DNA of 64,000 bases from Ancistrus triradiatus. Lineage: Eukaryota > Chordata > Actinopteri > Siluriformes > Loricariidae. Shown in pieces: positions 13,801 through 24,000 of the stretch. The notes beneath the pieces are model-generated. The model was not told the origin of the DNA and ran no database searches. It saw nothing but the letters and a program-made list of their open reading frames with translations. The first letter of the stretch is position 1. Every line of letters starts with the position of its first letter. The stretch covers positions 1 through 64,000 of the forward strand of contig JAJAGP010001349.1 in the NCBI GenBank assembly GCA_025084515.1. The letters run 5' to 3'. The position numbers and the translations under genes are program-made.

Positions 13801-16800
13801 ATAGATTCTGACGCATCCTACCCTTACACTGCAGTGGTAAGTTGACTAATGCAGTAACCTTTTGAAACTTTCAGTTTACTGACATTTGAACTAGAACTGC
13901 TGAGTGTGCTCTGCAAATTTAAGCACTTATTTACTAAATTTTTTTTTTTTTCCTTGAGCACTACTTTCTAGATTTTTTTTATTTATTTTTATGTTTTTTT
14001 TAGCAAGGACCATGCCGATATGACCCATCACAGCGTGCTGCCAACTGCTCCAGCTACAGTTATATCTCGCCAAGAGATGAGGAGGCTTTAAAACAGGCTG
14101 TGGCCACCATTGGACCCATTTCTGTGGCTATTGATGCTACTCGACCACAGTTTATCATGTACAGGGATGGTAAGAGTCATTTGAACTCAAGGCTACAATT
14201 GGGTTATTTCGAAGCAATGTTAATACTAGTTTTAGTTAGGTTTACGTAGTTTTTAATAGGTCACCACCTGGATTTCACTAAGCAGATGGGTAAGAGCCTC
14301 CCATCAAGTAATTACTGCACTGGTGATTGTTTCAGCTGGAAACAAGTTGTTTAAACCTAACTGATACAGTGAGTAGCTTCTCATTTGTTAAACAACCATG
14401 TCAAGACACATCCTGTGTTCATGGAAAAGATGGTAATCTGTTTCAGAAGGGTCACATTATTGCCATGCATCAAGCAGAGAAAACATCTAAGGAGATTGCT
14501 GAAACTACTAAAATCGGGTTAAGAACTGTCCATTCTTTAAAAAATGGAAGGAAAGTGGGGAAACATCATCTCCGAGGAAGGAATGTGGTCGGAAAAAAAT
14601 CTGGAATGATCGTGATCGGCGATCACTTAAACGCTTGGTGAAATCAAATCATACAACAGTAGAACTCAGGGATATGTTTAATATTGAAAGTACGAGCATT
14701 TTCACATGCACAATGTGAAGGGAAGCTGTGTAGCCTTAAGAAAAGCACTTGTCAGCAAAAGCTGCTTCAGTTTGCTAGGGAGCATGAATATTAGACTCCG
14801 GGGCAGTGGAAGAAGGTCATGTGGTCGGAGTCCAGATTTACCCTGTTCCAGAGTGATGGGCGCATCAGGGTAAGGGAGGTGGCTGAAGGGATGCACCCAT
14901 CATGCCTAGTGTCTACTGTACCAGCCTGTGGGGGCGGTGCTATGATCTGGGGTTGCTGCAGTTGGTAAGGTCTAGGCTCAGCAATGTTATGTGCCCAAAG
15001 AATGAGGTCATCTGACTACCTGGATATACTGAACGGCCAGGTTATTCCATGGATTTTTTTTCCCCTCCCTGATGGCACGGGCATATTCCAAGATGACAGT
15101 GCCAGGATTCATTGGGCTCAAATTGTGAAAGAGTGGTTCAGGGAGCATGAGACGTCATTTTCACACATGGATTGGCCACCAGAGTCCAGACCTGAACCCC
15201 ACTGAGAATCTTTGGGTTTGCGCAGTGGTCCAAAGCTCTCATTATCAATACAAGATCTTGGGGGGTGGGGGGGAATTAATGTAACTCTGGACAAAAATAA
15301 ATGTTGTGACATTGCAGAAGTTGTGGAAAACATCCCAGAGTGAATGCATACTGTAATCTAAGCTAAAGCATTAGATTAGCATTGGTTACCATATCCCAAA
15401 TACATCCACAAATCAGGATAAAGTTCTAACAGTATGGAAAATGCAAATAAGTGTTTCTAACATGTACATGTCTTATTTTATTGCAGACAGTATGAACCCA
15501 TGATATTTCATGTTTTGTCTGGTTATTTCAGGCCTGCAACACATTCCAAAAAAATTTGGGAGAGTAAAGGATTTATCACTTTAATGTTGCCATTCCTTCT
15601 CACAACACTTAAATTTCACACCATGGATACCAAGCGATGAAGTTTTTGAGGTGTTTTGTGCCATTTTTCTTGAAAACATGTCTTAAGGTGCACAACAGTG
15701 CAGGGTTGGCATTGTTGCATTTTTCTTTTCAAAGTTTTCCACACATTCCCTATAGGTGTCAGGTCAGCACTGTGGCTAGGCCAGGCCAATATCTGTATCC
15801 TCTTGTCCTGCAGCCATGCCTTTGTAATGTGTGCAGTATGTGGTTTTGCACTGTCTTGTAGAAAAATGTGTGGTCATCTCTGGAAAAGATGTGTTGAAGA
15901 CAGCGTATGTTGCGCTGTAATTTCAATGTACTTTTCTGCATTAATGCTGCTGTCACAGGAGTGTAAGTGATCTTTGTCAAGTGCCCTGACACAACCCCTT
16001 ACCATGACAGACCCTGGCTTTTGGACTTGTTGCTGATAGTCTGGATAGTCCATTTTGTCTTTGGTGAAGAGCACACTGTGCCCATTTCTTCCAAAAAATG
16101 TCTGGGATACTGATTCTTCTGGCCACAATACACATTTCCACTTTGTTGGTCCATTCCAGAGAAGTTGATGCCACTTCTGGACATGATTAAAGTAAGGCTT
16201 ATTTTTTCCACAGTAACATTTAAGTGGCATTTGTGAATGTAACTCTCTATTGTAGTGCTTCACAAAGGTTTTTTTCAAAGTAATCCATTGCCCATGTGAT
16301 TCCATCAGCTATTGAATGATGGTTCTTTATGTAGTGCCATCTGCGAGATTGGCGATCTCAGGCATTCAGCTTAAGCTTGTGCTTTTGCCTTATGTACTGA
16401 AATTCCTTCAGATTCATTGAATTGTATATTATGCACAGTAAAGGGAGAAATATGTAAATCCCTTCCCAATATACTGTGTCTTTGTGGAAAATTGTTTTTT
16501 TTTTAAACACTTCAATAATATTCTCACACATTTGTTGACAAACTGGAGATTCTCTGTCCATCTTTTCTCCCCAAAGACTCCGCCTGATACTGCTGTGGAT
16601 ACTGATTTTGTACCAAATCATGATTATAATCACCTGTTGACATTACCTGTTTGAAATCTTATCAATATTTAGTTTTAGTGCTTCATTACTAGCCCTAAAT
16701 TGCCCCTGTCCCAGCATTTTTTTTGGACTGTTGTTGCAGGCCTGAAATGCAGGAATGGATGTATATTAAATGAAATGAAGCTGACCAGACATGAGATGTC

Positions 16801-17345
16801 TTGGGTTCATACTGTCTGCAATGAAATAAAAGTAAAAGGAAATGCAAGATGCATTTTCCATACTGTTCCAACTTTTTTTTATTGGGTTTGTAGAATCCTA
16901 GATTACTTTAGTACCACTTGAATTAACTGTTTGCAGGAAGAAATTGTATTGAGCATGATGTGTTCTTGCTCTTATAAAACTTTTCAACTTCTCAGGCTAT
17001 AAAACGAACCTGTCTTTCTCTGCAGGAGTATATGACGACCCAAGCTGCTCGCAGATCCCAAACCATGGTGTGTTAGTTGTAGGATATGGCACACTGAATG
17101 GACAGGATTACTGGCTTGTGAAAAACAGGTATGCATTAGTCTTGTTGAATTGTGCCTAAATTGGTCTAGAACTTAAAGAATATGCTAAAAATAGCATTAC
17201 TGTAATGACTTTTGTTTAATAATTGTTCTTTTTTTTTTTTGACAGCTGGGGTACTAGCTTTGGAGATGGAGGCTATATCCGCATGGCACGCAACAAGGGC
17301 AATATGTGTGCCATTGCTTCTTATGCCTGCTATCCAATCATGTAA
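7013..17345 (+). CDS. ctss: Cathepsin S-like lysosomal cysteine protease (papain family, C1A), 7 coding exons
   Basis: Exons 7013-7132, 10060-10182, 10432-10581, 13612-13836, 14004-14169, 17026-17128 and 17246-17345 join to 987 nt (328 residues plus TAA). All junctions are GT-AG, with phases 0,0,0,0,1,2. Residues 1-17 (MLRSLLILVLCGTAVAL) are a signal peptide. Residues 18-112 are an I29-type propeptide with the ERFNIN-like helix (ERNLHLITVHN) and MNHMGDM. The mature enzyme should start near VPDSVDW (residue 113). The catalytic residues are Cys137 in CGSCWAF, His275 in NHGVLVVGYG and Asn295 in KNSWG. The motifs DVKYQG, GCNGGY and GIDSDASYPY point to cathepsin S rather than K or L. The length matches the usual ~331 residues. 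The family cleaves proteins in lysosomes and trims invariant chain for MHC class II loading; that role here is inferred. An N-glycosylation sequon (NCS) lies at 220. The C-terminus (CAIASYACYPIM) departs from the usual CGIASY-SYPEI pattern. The fish paralogue number (ctss1, ctss2 and so on) cannot be decided here. Confidence 0.95.
7297..7830 (-). mobile_element. Tc1-like element family B, fragment in ctss intron 2
   Basis: It shares the B-family end sequence (GTGGCAAAAGTATGTGAACC at about 7437) and the decayed transposase region on the - strand. Both ends are truncated compared with the copy at 39423-40938. Confidence 0.8.
7881..8031. repeat. Fold-back (hairpin) element
   Basis: Arms 7892-7948 and 7969-8024 are near-perfect inverted copies (about 52 of 56 positions pair) around a 20-nt AC/AA-rich loop. 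There is no coding capacity. Confidence 0.85.
8270..8390. repeat. Interspersed repeat rich in ATATC/GATAT words
   Basis: TATCATATCACAATGTATCG and similar words recur, as at the ends of common fish DNA-transposon debris. The family was not identified. Confidence 0.35.
9240..9610 (+). mobile_element. LINE 3' fragment (C-terminal zinc-knuckle region) in ctss intron 2
   Basis: The + strand encodes a segment with RCHIGHSS..SHILKGEEPP and CSSC..ILTECTKC. This is the Cys/His-containing C-terminal region found at the end of ORF2 in I/Nimb-like non-LTR retrotransposons. It is followed by AAATATAAC/ACAATAAAA-like tail sequence. The element is 5'-truncated, as most LINE copies are. Confidence 0.65.
9740..9905 (-). 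mobile_element. tRNA-derived SINE, family 1, in ctss intron 2
   Basis: The reverse complement carries the GGACCAGAAGGTCCAGG-type tRNA-related region and the GTCACTCTGGATAAATGTCTGC tail shared with 22427-22625. It is decayed. Confidence 0.75.
10060..10182 (+). other. ctss: ctss exon: propeptide ERFNIN helix
   Basis: The acceptor TTGTTACAG ends at 10059 and the donor ATG|GTAAGC follows 10182. It has 123 nt, phase 0 at both ends, and encodes residues 41-81, including the propeptide helix and HNLEASMG. Confidence 0.95.
10432..10581 (+). other. ctss: ctss exon: end of propeptide and mature N-terminus
   Basis: The acceptor is ATGTCAG (ending 10431) and the donor CAG|GTAACA. The 150 nt encode residues 82-131. 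The activation cleavage is expected just before VPDSVDW. Confidence 0.94.
10782..10842. repeat. (TG)n/(TA)n microsatellite
   Basis: Two TG runs are separated by TATATATA, in ctss intron 4. The TH/CV repeat peptides in this region are not genes. Confidence 0.95.
11143..12524 (+). mobile_element. Tc1-like element family A in ctss intron 4
   Basis: It lacks the outermost left end. The right end is CACTG|TA at 12524. The transposase runs in two frames: 11688-11999 (TTRRDLMNDLQRAGTKVTKA to MWSDETKIELFG) and 11981-12295 (WVFQHDNDPKHTA to SPELNP). The first D, the DNDPKHT D and the region before the final Glu can be traced, but a frameshift near 11985 and a lost base at 12292 break it. Confidence 0.92.
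12527..13525 (+). mobile_element. Tc1-like element family D, interrupted by a LINE fragment
   Basis: The left end begins at AAAGTTGGGA..GTATGGAAAAT and the right end is its inverse (CCATACTGTCCCAACTTT at about 13488). Only the first third of the transposase remains (TFLPLQCTISLN-like helix-turn-helix region, 12790-12900). It abuts the end of the preceding family A copy. Confidence 0.75.
12920..13250 (+). mobile_element. LINE 3' fragment inside the family D element
   Basis: It encodes the same region as 9240-9610: CHIRHSKVTPLT-like decayed sequence, with the second half reading LIRGNEPIQCLTCQVPITVK then HILTECTNYQ. This copy keeps the complete C..C....H...C knuckle. Confidence 0.65.
13612..13836 (+). 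other. ctss: ctss exon: catalytic cysteine
   Basis: The acceptor is TTGGTCAG (ending 13611) and the donor GTG|GTAAGT. The 225 nt encode residues 132-206 with CGSCWAFS (Cys137), NLVDCSSKYG, GCNGGY and DSDASYPY. Confidence 0.96.
14004..14169 (+). other. ctss: ctss exon: R-domain segment
   Basis: A T-rich tract with TTTTTTTTAG precedes 14004, and the donor GATG|GTAAGA follows 14169 (phase 1). It encodes residues 207-261 with the conserved GPISVAIDA and a sequon at Asn220. Confidence 0.95.
14258..15355 (+). mobile_element. Tc1-like element family C in ctss intron 6
   Basis: GGTCACCACCTGGATTTCAC begins the copy, matching the inverted-repeat end seen at 36960-36990. The transposase is decayed across several frames: the N-terminal region near 14400-14640 (ETTKIGLRTVHS), a WSESRFTLFQSDG-like block near 14822, and SPDLNP-like CCAGACCTGAACCCC at 15186. 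Confidence 0.85.
15403..16890 (-). mobile_element. Tc1-like element family D, near full length, in ctss intron 6
   Basis: It is bounded by TA at 15401-15402 and 16891-16892, with inverted ends of about 200 bp (AACAGTATGGAAAATGCAAA / GCATTTTCCATACTGTTCCA). The - strand keeps 143 codons of transposase: KWKCVLWPEESVSQTFFGRN then KPGSVMVRGCV and INAEKYIE. The first catalytic Asp (WSDES in related proteins) reads WPEES here. Frames upstream and downstream are broken. Confidence 0.88.
17026..17128 (+). other. ctss: ctss exon: catalytic histidine and asparagine
   Basis: The acceptor TTTCTCTGCAG ends at 17025 and the donor AACAG|GTATGC follows 17128 (phase 2). It encodes NHGVLVVGYG (His275) and WLVKN (Asn295). 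Confidence 0.95.
17246..17345 (+). other. ctss: ctss terminal coding exon
   Basis: The acceptor is a T-run followed by GACAG (ending 17245). It encodes SWGTSFGDGGYIRMARNKGN and the unusual tail CAIASYACYPIM, and stops at TAA 17343-17345. Confidence 0.95.
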
Positions 17346-17545
17346 CATCGACAGCGGCTTCTCTTAAACTGTCATTTTGTCAGTAATTGTATTTTTACAG
17401 TCTATTTTATTATTTTTATATTCTTGATACATGTGGGAGAGCGGGGATTGATTAAGCCTTTTATTAAATAGGTAATGCATTCTGTTTTATAATCAGATAC
17501 TTTTTACCTGAAGAAAATAACTGACATTAAAACATGACTCTATTC
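17346..17545 (+). terminator. ctss 3' UTR with poly(A) signal
   Basis: ATTAAA hexamers occur at 17463-17468 and 17526-17531. The second would place cleavage near 17545-17550, just before the opposing poly(A) signal of the ONECUT gene. Confidence 0.55.
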
Positions 17546-20500
17546 CAGTAAATGTACAAGTGACTTTATTCAGTGCAACATCACAACAATTTCACATGAG
17601 GTATCAAAGGATTTTCAAAATTGGTACACAACATCCAGTTATGATTGACAGACAGTCATGATTCAAAACCTTTGGTTGGTTAGCCACATTCATTGGTTAA
17701 CATGAAGAGAATGGCACAATATTTACTGACATATGTTGGAACATAAAACGGACACATACACTATGAATGGCAATGGTTTTAAAGCTTTTTGGTACTTCAA
17801 ACGAGTTTGAGATTTATATGCTACAGGTCCTTTCTACTTTCTGAACAGCCCAATTATTTACCAATAACGTTTCCTACCAAAAATAAGTATAATCTAGTTG
17901 GACGATTGAAAAGATGCTCAGTGGATGTACTTGTGTAAACACTGAACAGATGTTTTACAGTTAGACTTTTTGGCTTTTGATGACAAAATGGCATCAGTCT
18001 TTTATTTGGTTACACTTTTGGGAAGATTACGCAATCACAAATACAGCAAGACCATCTTCTCTTGCTTCGATTGTCCCATTTGGTCTCTGTGTTGGGGTGT
18101 GTGTGTGATATACCTGTGTACGCACACCCACCCACAAACTAATACTTGCCATGTAAGCTTTCTCTGTCAGTAGATAAAACTGATTAATGGTTTCAGATTG
18201 ATTCCAGCACATTTGGTTAGAAAAGATGAGACACAAACTCTCCCTGAATGCATGGGATCTTTGGTACAGTTACATATCAGCTACAGCACACATAATTGAG
18301 GTAGATGAAATCTTCATAATAGTGAATGGGTTGATTTCTTGGTTCAATGACAAATGATGGGTTTTTTTTCTTAGTGGTTAAGTAGAAGCCAGAAATATGG
18401 GCAAATCACTGTCTGGGAGTCAAATAGTTACGCTTCCATACAATAGTGTACACACATGTAAGGAGAGGCTGTTGGGAAACCTTGTGTTGTAGTTGTATGT
18501 ATATAGCATGTACATGCTAGAACAGCCCTTCTTTTTTTGGACCTGCTCCACACTCCTAAGCCTGTGTTTGTGTCTGGCCCGGCCTCGCTTCCTTCTAATA
18601 CCAAAAACCTTCGACCACTAGGGACACTGAAAGTCGAAGGTACTTTTACTTTTGAAGCTGTTGTGGCTCCGAGATGTAAATATCTAGGTTTCTCATGTAA
18701 TAGCTGTGGTGCATGTAAAACGCTATTAATCACACTAGGATAACCGGCGTCCTTTGACAAACTGAGGAGTGTTAACTCGCGCCTTGACGCAGACGCCCTT
18801 GTTCTGCTCACAGCACGCTTACAATTGTCACACATTAAACTTTAATTTGCACTCTCCCACACTCCCTCCCCACTCACTATCCATTGGCTTGGTGATGCAG
18901 CCCTTCTCTGATCTGCCCTCCCTCCTGAACGCCCTAAGCCCATGGGTCTGGCTGAGTGAGCGGCAAGCTTCGGCCCTAGCCTCCAACAGGACACAGATGA
19001 AAAGGGCCTCTTTCATGTCTGCAAAAGTCGATGGCCTCTTTCATGGTCCCTCTTTCAAGTGCACGCCGTGAAGGGACCTTGCTTCACACCACGCGAAGGT
19101 TAAATACGAAGGGACACATGCGAACACGGCCAAAACGGCCCTGCCGTGCTCTCATCCCCCGAACCACGCGTAACCGCGCAGTGCATCCCAATAGACGTGT
19201 GAAGCACACTACACCTAGACTTAAGACAAATTATCACTTTGAGCTGTTGCGTCCAAAGATGAAGCATTAAAACTCTCCAGTGCTTCAGAACTAAATTTGG
19301 ATGCTCAGACAGGAGAGCGTCCAATTCCCAGACTGATTTCAGAAGCCGCACGCTTCTTCTTAAGACTCCTCAACTTGGTGTGTTATCATGATTTGGACAG
19401 CATGGTAGAGGAGCTCTGGCTGTATCCTGCATTGTACGTGAATGGTTAAGAACGTTTGCCTGGTCTTGGAAACAAATGACAGAGCCTACATTCAGGGAGG
19501 ACAAACCTTCATCTTTGGTATCACGATGGGACTCCCATCAGAGAGAAGTTCATAGACAAATAACATGTGATGAAATAAATACTTACAATATTTACTAAAT
19601 AAATAGCCAGTAAATAAATACATAAATAATAAGCTGAACATAATAGCAAGTCTGACTTAAGTCACAAACGAGTTCCAGGGATTCGTTGTCTTCGAGTTGG
19701 TCATCAGGCAGCCTCCAATCCATCGGTTGTGTGTTTAATACCTGTAGAAAGCCATGACCTAGGAATACATTTTTTCCATCTTTCACCACGAGCACCAAGC
19801 ACAGTCTCGCAGTGGACCAACTCGAGTTTGCTCTACCGGCTCTATTGAACCCGGTGGATGGAAATCTCAAATACTAATAATCGCTGTTCCCTGTACGTCT
19901 GCAGAGGGTTCCTCTTTGTACCTTTGTCTGTGTTTCTCTGCAGCAGCTCCCATGTGGTTTACCAATCAATCGATCAGTGCTTCTGAGGGTTCTCTTTAAA
20001 AATCTTCTTCCCCTCCTCCCTCTCCTCCAGGATCTGTTTTCGTCCCTGTAGGATTCAGCCTCATTGTTTAGTTGGGGAGGATGAAATTCAGTTCTGCTCA
20101 CAGGCTCTTTCCACACAGAAGGAGTAGGAGGATCAGTGGGTGAACTGTGGCTACTTTTAGAGTGGGCAGATTTCTAATTTTCCAAAATAAAACAACCCCC
20201 CTAAAAATCCACAAACAGTTACATTTAAGCTATTTCTTTTTTAAAAAATCCAGTCCTCTGACATTTCTCTTTGGCCTCGGTTTTCATTTTCTTTCCAACT
20301 AAAATGAATCAAGTAATATGGCTAAATTGTCCATCGGATGCTCAAAGCAATGATGCCTTTGTGTTTTGTGATACTTCTGATTCTTGTAATAAACTGAAGT
20401 GGCGACACCACAAAATGTATAATCGCAAGACTACCGCAGTTCATCACTTTTCATTAAAATAAAGTCAGACACGATTTTATCTGTAAAAAATTAATCGGAC

Positions 20501-20704
20501 TCTATTCCAAATTAAAGCGGAGCTATTCATTAAATACCAAGAACTACATCCAGTTCTATCTCTTCTGTAGTGGTTTATCTTTGGTTTCAGTTGTACTTTG
20601 ATTTCTTGTGGAAAAACACCTCTGATTGAAGGAAAAAACCACCTCTGTCAGCACTAGAAACGACCGAATGTTCCTGTGCCGTGGAGAGTTGGCCATTTCT
20701 CCCA
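17546..20704 (-). other. Probable long 3' UTR of the ONECUT gene
   Basis: No protein-like frame and no recognised transposon lies between the ONECUT stop and the cathepsin 3' end. On the - strand AATAAA occurs at 17570-17565 (and at 18006-18001), followed by a T/G-rich stretch, which fits a distal poly(A) site about 3.1 kb after the stop. Long 3' UTRs are usual for ONECUT genes. The stretch includes an AU-rich block near 19.6 kb and a short perfect hairpin at 18607-18641. Confidence 0.55.
17565..17570 (-). terminator. ONECUT distal poly(A) signal AATAAA
   Basis: AATAAA on the - strand, with a downstream TTGTACATTT stretch. It is the last such signal before the cathepsin gene begins on the other strand. 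Confidence 0.5.
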
Positions 20705-21015
20705 TCATGCCGTTGTGCAAGATGCAGTAGGAGAGGATGTACTGGACCCTGAGGAGCCGGTGGAGGATGGGCGACCCTCCTCGCTCCAGCGGTTGAGGTT
20801 TCTGCGGCGAGCGTTCATGAAGAAGTTGCTGACGGTGGAGAGCTCGAGGCCCAGCTGCTGCGCGATGGTCATCTGCAGCTCTTTGGCAGGCCGCTGGTTC
20901 TCTCGAAAGATTGCCATCAGGGTGCGCCGCTGCAGGTCTGTGAAAACCAGCCGGGTCCGCTTCGGCCCCTGGTTCCTCTCCTGCTTAGACTGCTCCTGCT
21001 CTTTACGCTTGCATG
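20705..21015 (-). other. onecutl: ONECUT exon 2: homeodomain and C-terminus
   Basis: The acceptor CTCTGCATTTCAG precedes 21015. The exon encodes ACKRKEQEQ, the homeodomain and a Ser/Gly/Pro-rich tail, and stops at TGA 20707-20705. The tail ends ASCTTA, where the paralogues commonly end in a CTKA-like sequence. Confidence 0.94.
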
Positions 21016-24000
21016 CTGAAATGCAGAGAGAGCGAGGGAATCAGTGGCAAGGCCTCGGAGTGTATGGACATTTTTTTAACATCGATTAATTCATAAGTTT
21101 AATATAGTTTAATTACTAATTCAGAAATACCAGAACAAGTCAGAATAGTGGGTGCAGAAAATGGTACAGGCCGAAATCGAAATAAGCTCTAACCACTAGT
21201 TACAACTGAAATATTAGGAATGATTTGTATGCAGTTAATACTGTGTAACTAATTGCTGCCATGATATATCCCTGCCTGTAGATTTTAACTGACTTTAATG
21301 GGAAACATTACTAGCATTTAAAAATGTATTACATATAGTGGCGTGCAGTCGGTTCTTCTAACCCTTCAGAGGGGAAACAAAAATCAAAAACATCATCCAG
21401 TTCAAAACACTACTCTGCATTCTCTTGCTTGCCACAGGAGGCACATCTGATTGAGAGTGCTACCTACCAAACAAAACTGCTCATTAGAATGGCTTCTGTC
21501 TGTGTTTGCATGACCTTCCTTGATGATAATTTGAAGGGTCTGCTAACATGAGACTATTAAAGAACGGACAAGATATCTGACCAATCAGATTTATGATTTT
21601 CATTACAGGGGCTGGCCCATAGCAGTGTAACCCCTTCTCCACATACTGAAGAAGGTGCTACATATTCATCATTCATAAATAAGCTCCACTGTCTATGCGC
21701 ATGCTAATTTCGCTAGATAACGTTGAATGGTAACTTGCAAGGAAAAGAATTCAGCAATAATGCAACTAAAGCTATGTACAAAGTAGTAGACCATTTTCTG
21801 GCAAAGGAGGGGAGTATGGAGTTTATCTCCAAATAAGCCTTAATGTTTTGGCTGCCATGGCATAGTGTGTACAAGGGAACTGAGTGATCCTACTTTGTTG
21901 AGTGGTTGAACTTGTAGGATTATTGTCGAACCTGTTACACAGAAAATTAAGCTATGAAAAGTATAATAATGCTGTGCTTTTTCGTACATGCTTCTGTTGT
22001 CATTTGTGGAATGTTGATCTGCATTTTGAAATCCATACAATAATTTAAAGTCAAGTCTAATATTATGTGGTAAATTTACTGTGCATTAACAATATTTGTT
22101 CTGGGTGTGTGTTTGGGCGTTGTAATTAGATATTGTAGACATTAATTCATAACCTGTTACTTGTAATTGTATCGTGTTAGCTGCCATAGACTTTCCAATT
22201 CTTTCCAACATCTAACTCGTCTATTGATCCTTATTAAGCTCTTCATTTCATGATCAAAATACTGACCCGATTCATGTGAAAATTTGCTGATGGAGGCTAA
22301 GAACTTATTATTTGTCATTTACAGTATTCCTGTCTCGAAATACTTCACACCCTGGCAACATCCATAGATGCAAACAGCTAAGTTTGATGTATTGGTATTA
22401 AAGAATAGCATTAACATATCCGTTAGACTGTGGTAGCCTAGCGGTTAAGGTACAGGACTCTGGACCAGAAGGTCCAGGGTTCAAATCCCACCTCTGCCAA
22501 GCTGCCACTGTTGGGTCCTTGAGCAAGGCCCTTAACCCACAATAGCTTGGACTGTAAGACTGTACCAATTGTAAGTCGCTCTGGCTAAGGGCGTCTGCTA
22601 AATGCTGTAAATGTAAATGTAAATGTTTTACCTGTACACATCACAGACTTAGAAAAGCCTAGATGGACACGTCCTCCCTCACTTACCCTTGGCAATCTAG
22701 CGGCATTAACTAAATGCTTCCTCGTGCTGTAGCCGTGTGTAAAAGGTTAGGAATTACCATGCTATAAATCCAAAGGCACTACACCTCTCTTACCAGCATA
22801 AAGAGCCCCAATACAGTTCTTATGATCGTGAGAGCAGACCTTAATCATGATATATGCCTCTTGTCTCATGATCCTGAAACGTGATCGAAAGCACCCCTGT
22901 TCTTCATCAACCCCCCATCCCTCACTACACTACCATCTCTGCCTCCCCCTCTCTTGACCCACCCCCCCTGCTGATTTCTTGGGCCATGGGCTGATAGAAA
23001 TTATTGATTAAATCTATGCTGTTCAGACTTCTCAACCCTACTGTGGCTGGTTAACCCCTTCAGCGCTGCACCGAACGAGTAGTATACAGTTTGTTTCAGG
23101 GCTCCTGCAAACCAAACTATCATGCTCTCGTTTTAGCTATGGAAATCCGGATTATAGATAGCCGTGTGTTTTCGCGTGCCCAGCAATAGAGAGGCTAAAT
23201 GGCTCTCAGGCTTGCTGATATCGCAGGCAGAGGGCCACTTGAGCCTTTTTGAATCTCATTTATTCATTTAGACTTTAAGACAAGGGTTTCAGACTCCAGT
23301 GCTCAAGTGTGAAATCCCTGCACTGCCAGAGAACTGAGGGTTAGAGTAATGATCTCCATCCTGCTCTGTTACTGAGCAACTCTCTCCATCTCCCATTCGA
23401 TCATAAGCAGTGCATCCTGCATACGCCCACGCTGAACTCGGATCCAGCTTACAGGGCAAGGGTGCACAGAAGGACCTGAGCTAGAAACAGACAAGCTGAT
23501 TTTTTAAATAATGGCTATCTTATAATGCATAACTGCATAATAAATTGGTAGATATATGACTGAAATCATGACATCACATATGAAAGACATCCTCTTTTGT
23601 TACAGCTATACCCATACTGGTGTTTCTCAACTACTCTGACTAATGCAATTTCCTAAATTTTGATGCAATGCGATTGTATAATGACTTCCATTATTCTTTA
23701 TTTTTTATCACTTAATTTATTTTTTAACTATTTACAAATATCTTTAAATTTGATTCCTGTTTTTCACTGTTTTTCTGTATTTATGCCATGTTCTGTACTG
23801 TAAGGCACTTTGAACTACTGTTGTATGAAAGGTGCTGGATAAATAAAGATTATTATTATTATTTTAACAGGCTAAATTAAAAAGGTAAACCTAAAAGGTA
23901 AAGGTAAAAACCTTTGCTCTAAGAAATATTATTGGACTGTAGGTGGTACAGAATCTATGGACCAAAGTAATATCACTGCAGACTTTATTTTATATTCAGT

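Noticed and set aside
18428..18835. 135-codon - strand frame
   Set aside because: No recognisable motif, inside the presumed ONECUT 3' UTR. Length is within chance for a G+C-richer patch.
19595..20116. Two frames of 80-91 codons on the - strand after the ONECUT stop
   Set aside because: They lie in the presumed 3' UTR and show no domain or codon signal; chance frames.
20676..21089. 137-codon + strand frame
   Set aside because: Shadow of the ONECUT homeodomain exon.
22427..22510. Possible true tRNA gene
   Set aside because: Only A- and B-box-like parts are present, followed by a SINE body; no cloverleaf with an anticodon stem could be drawn.
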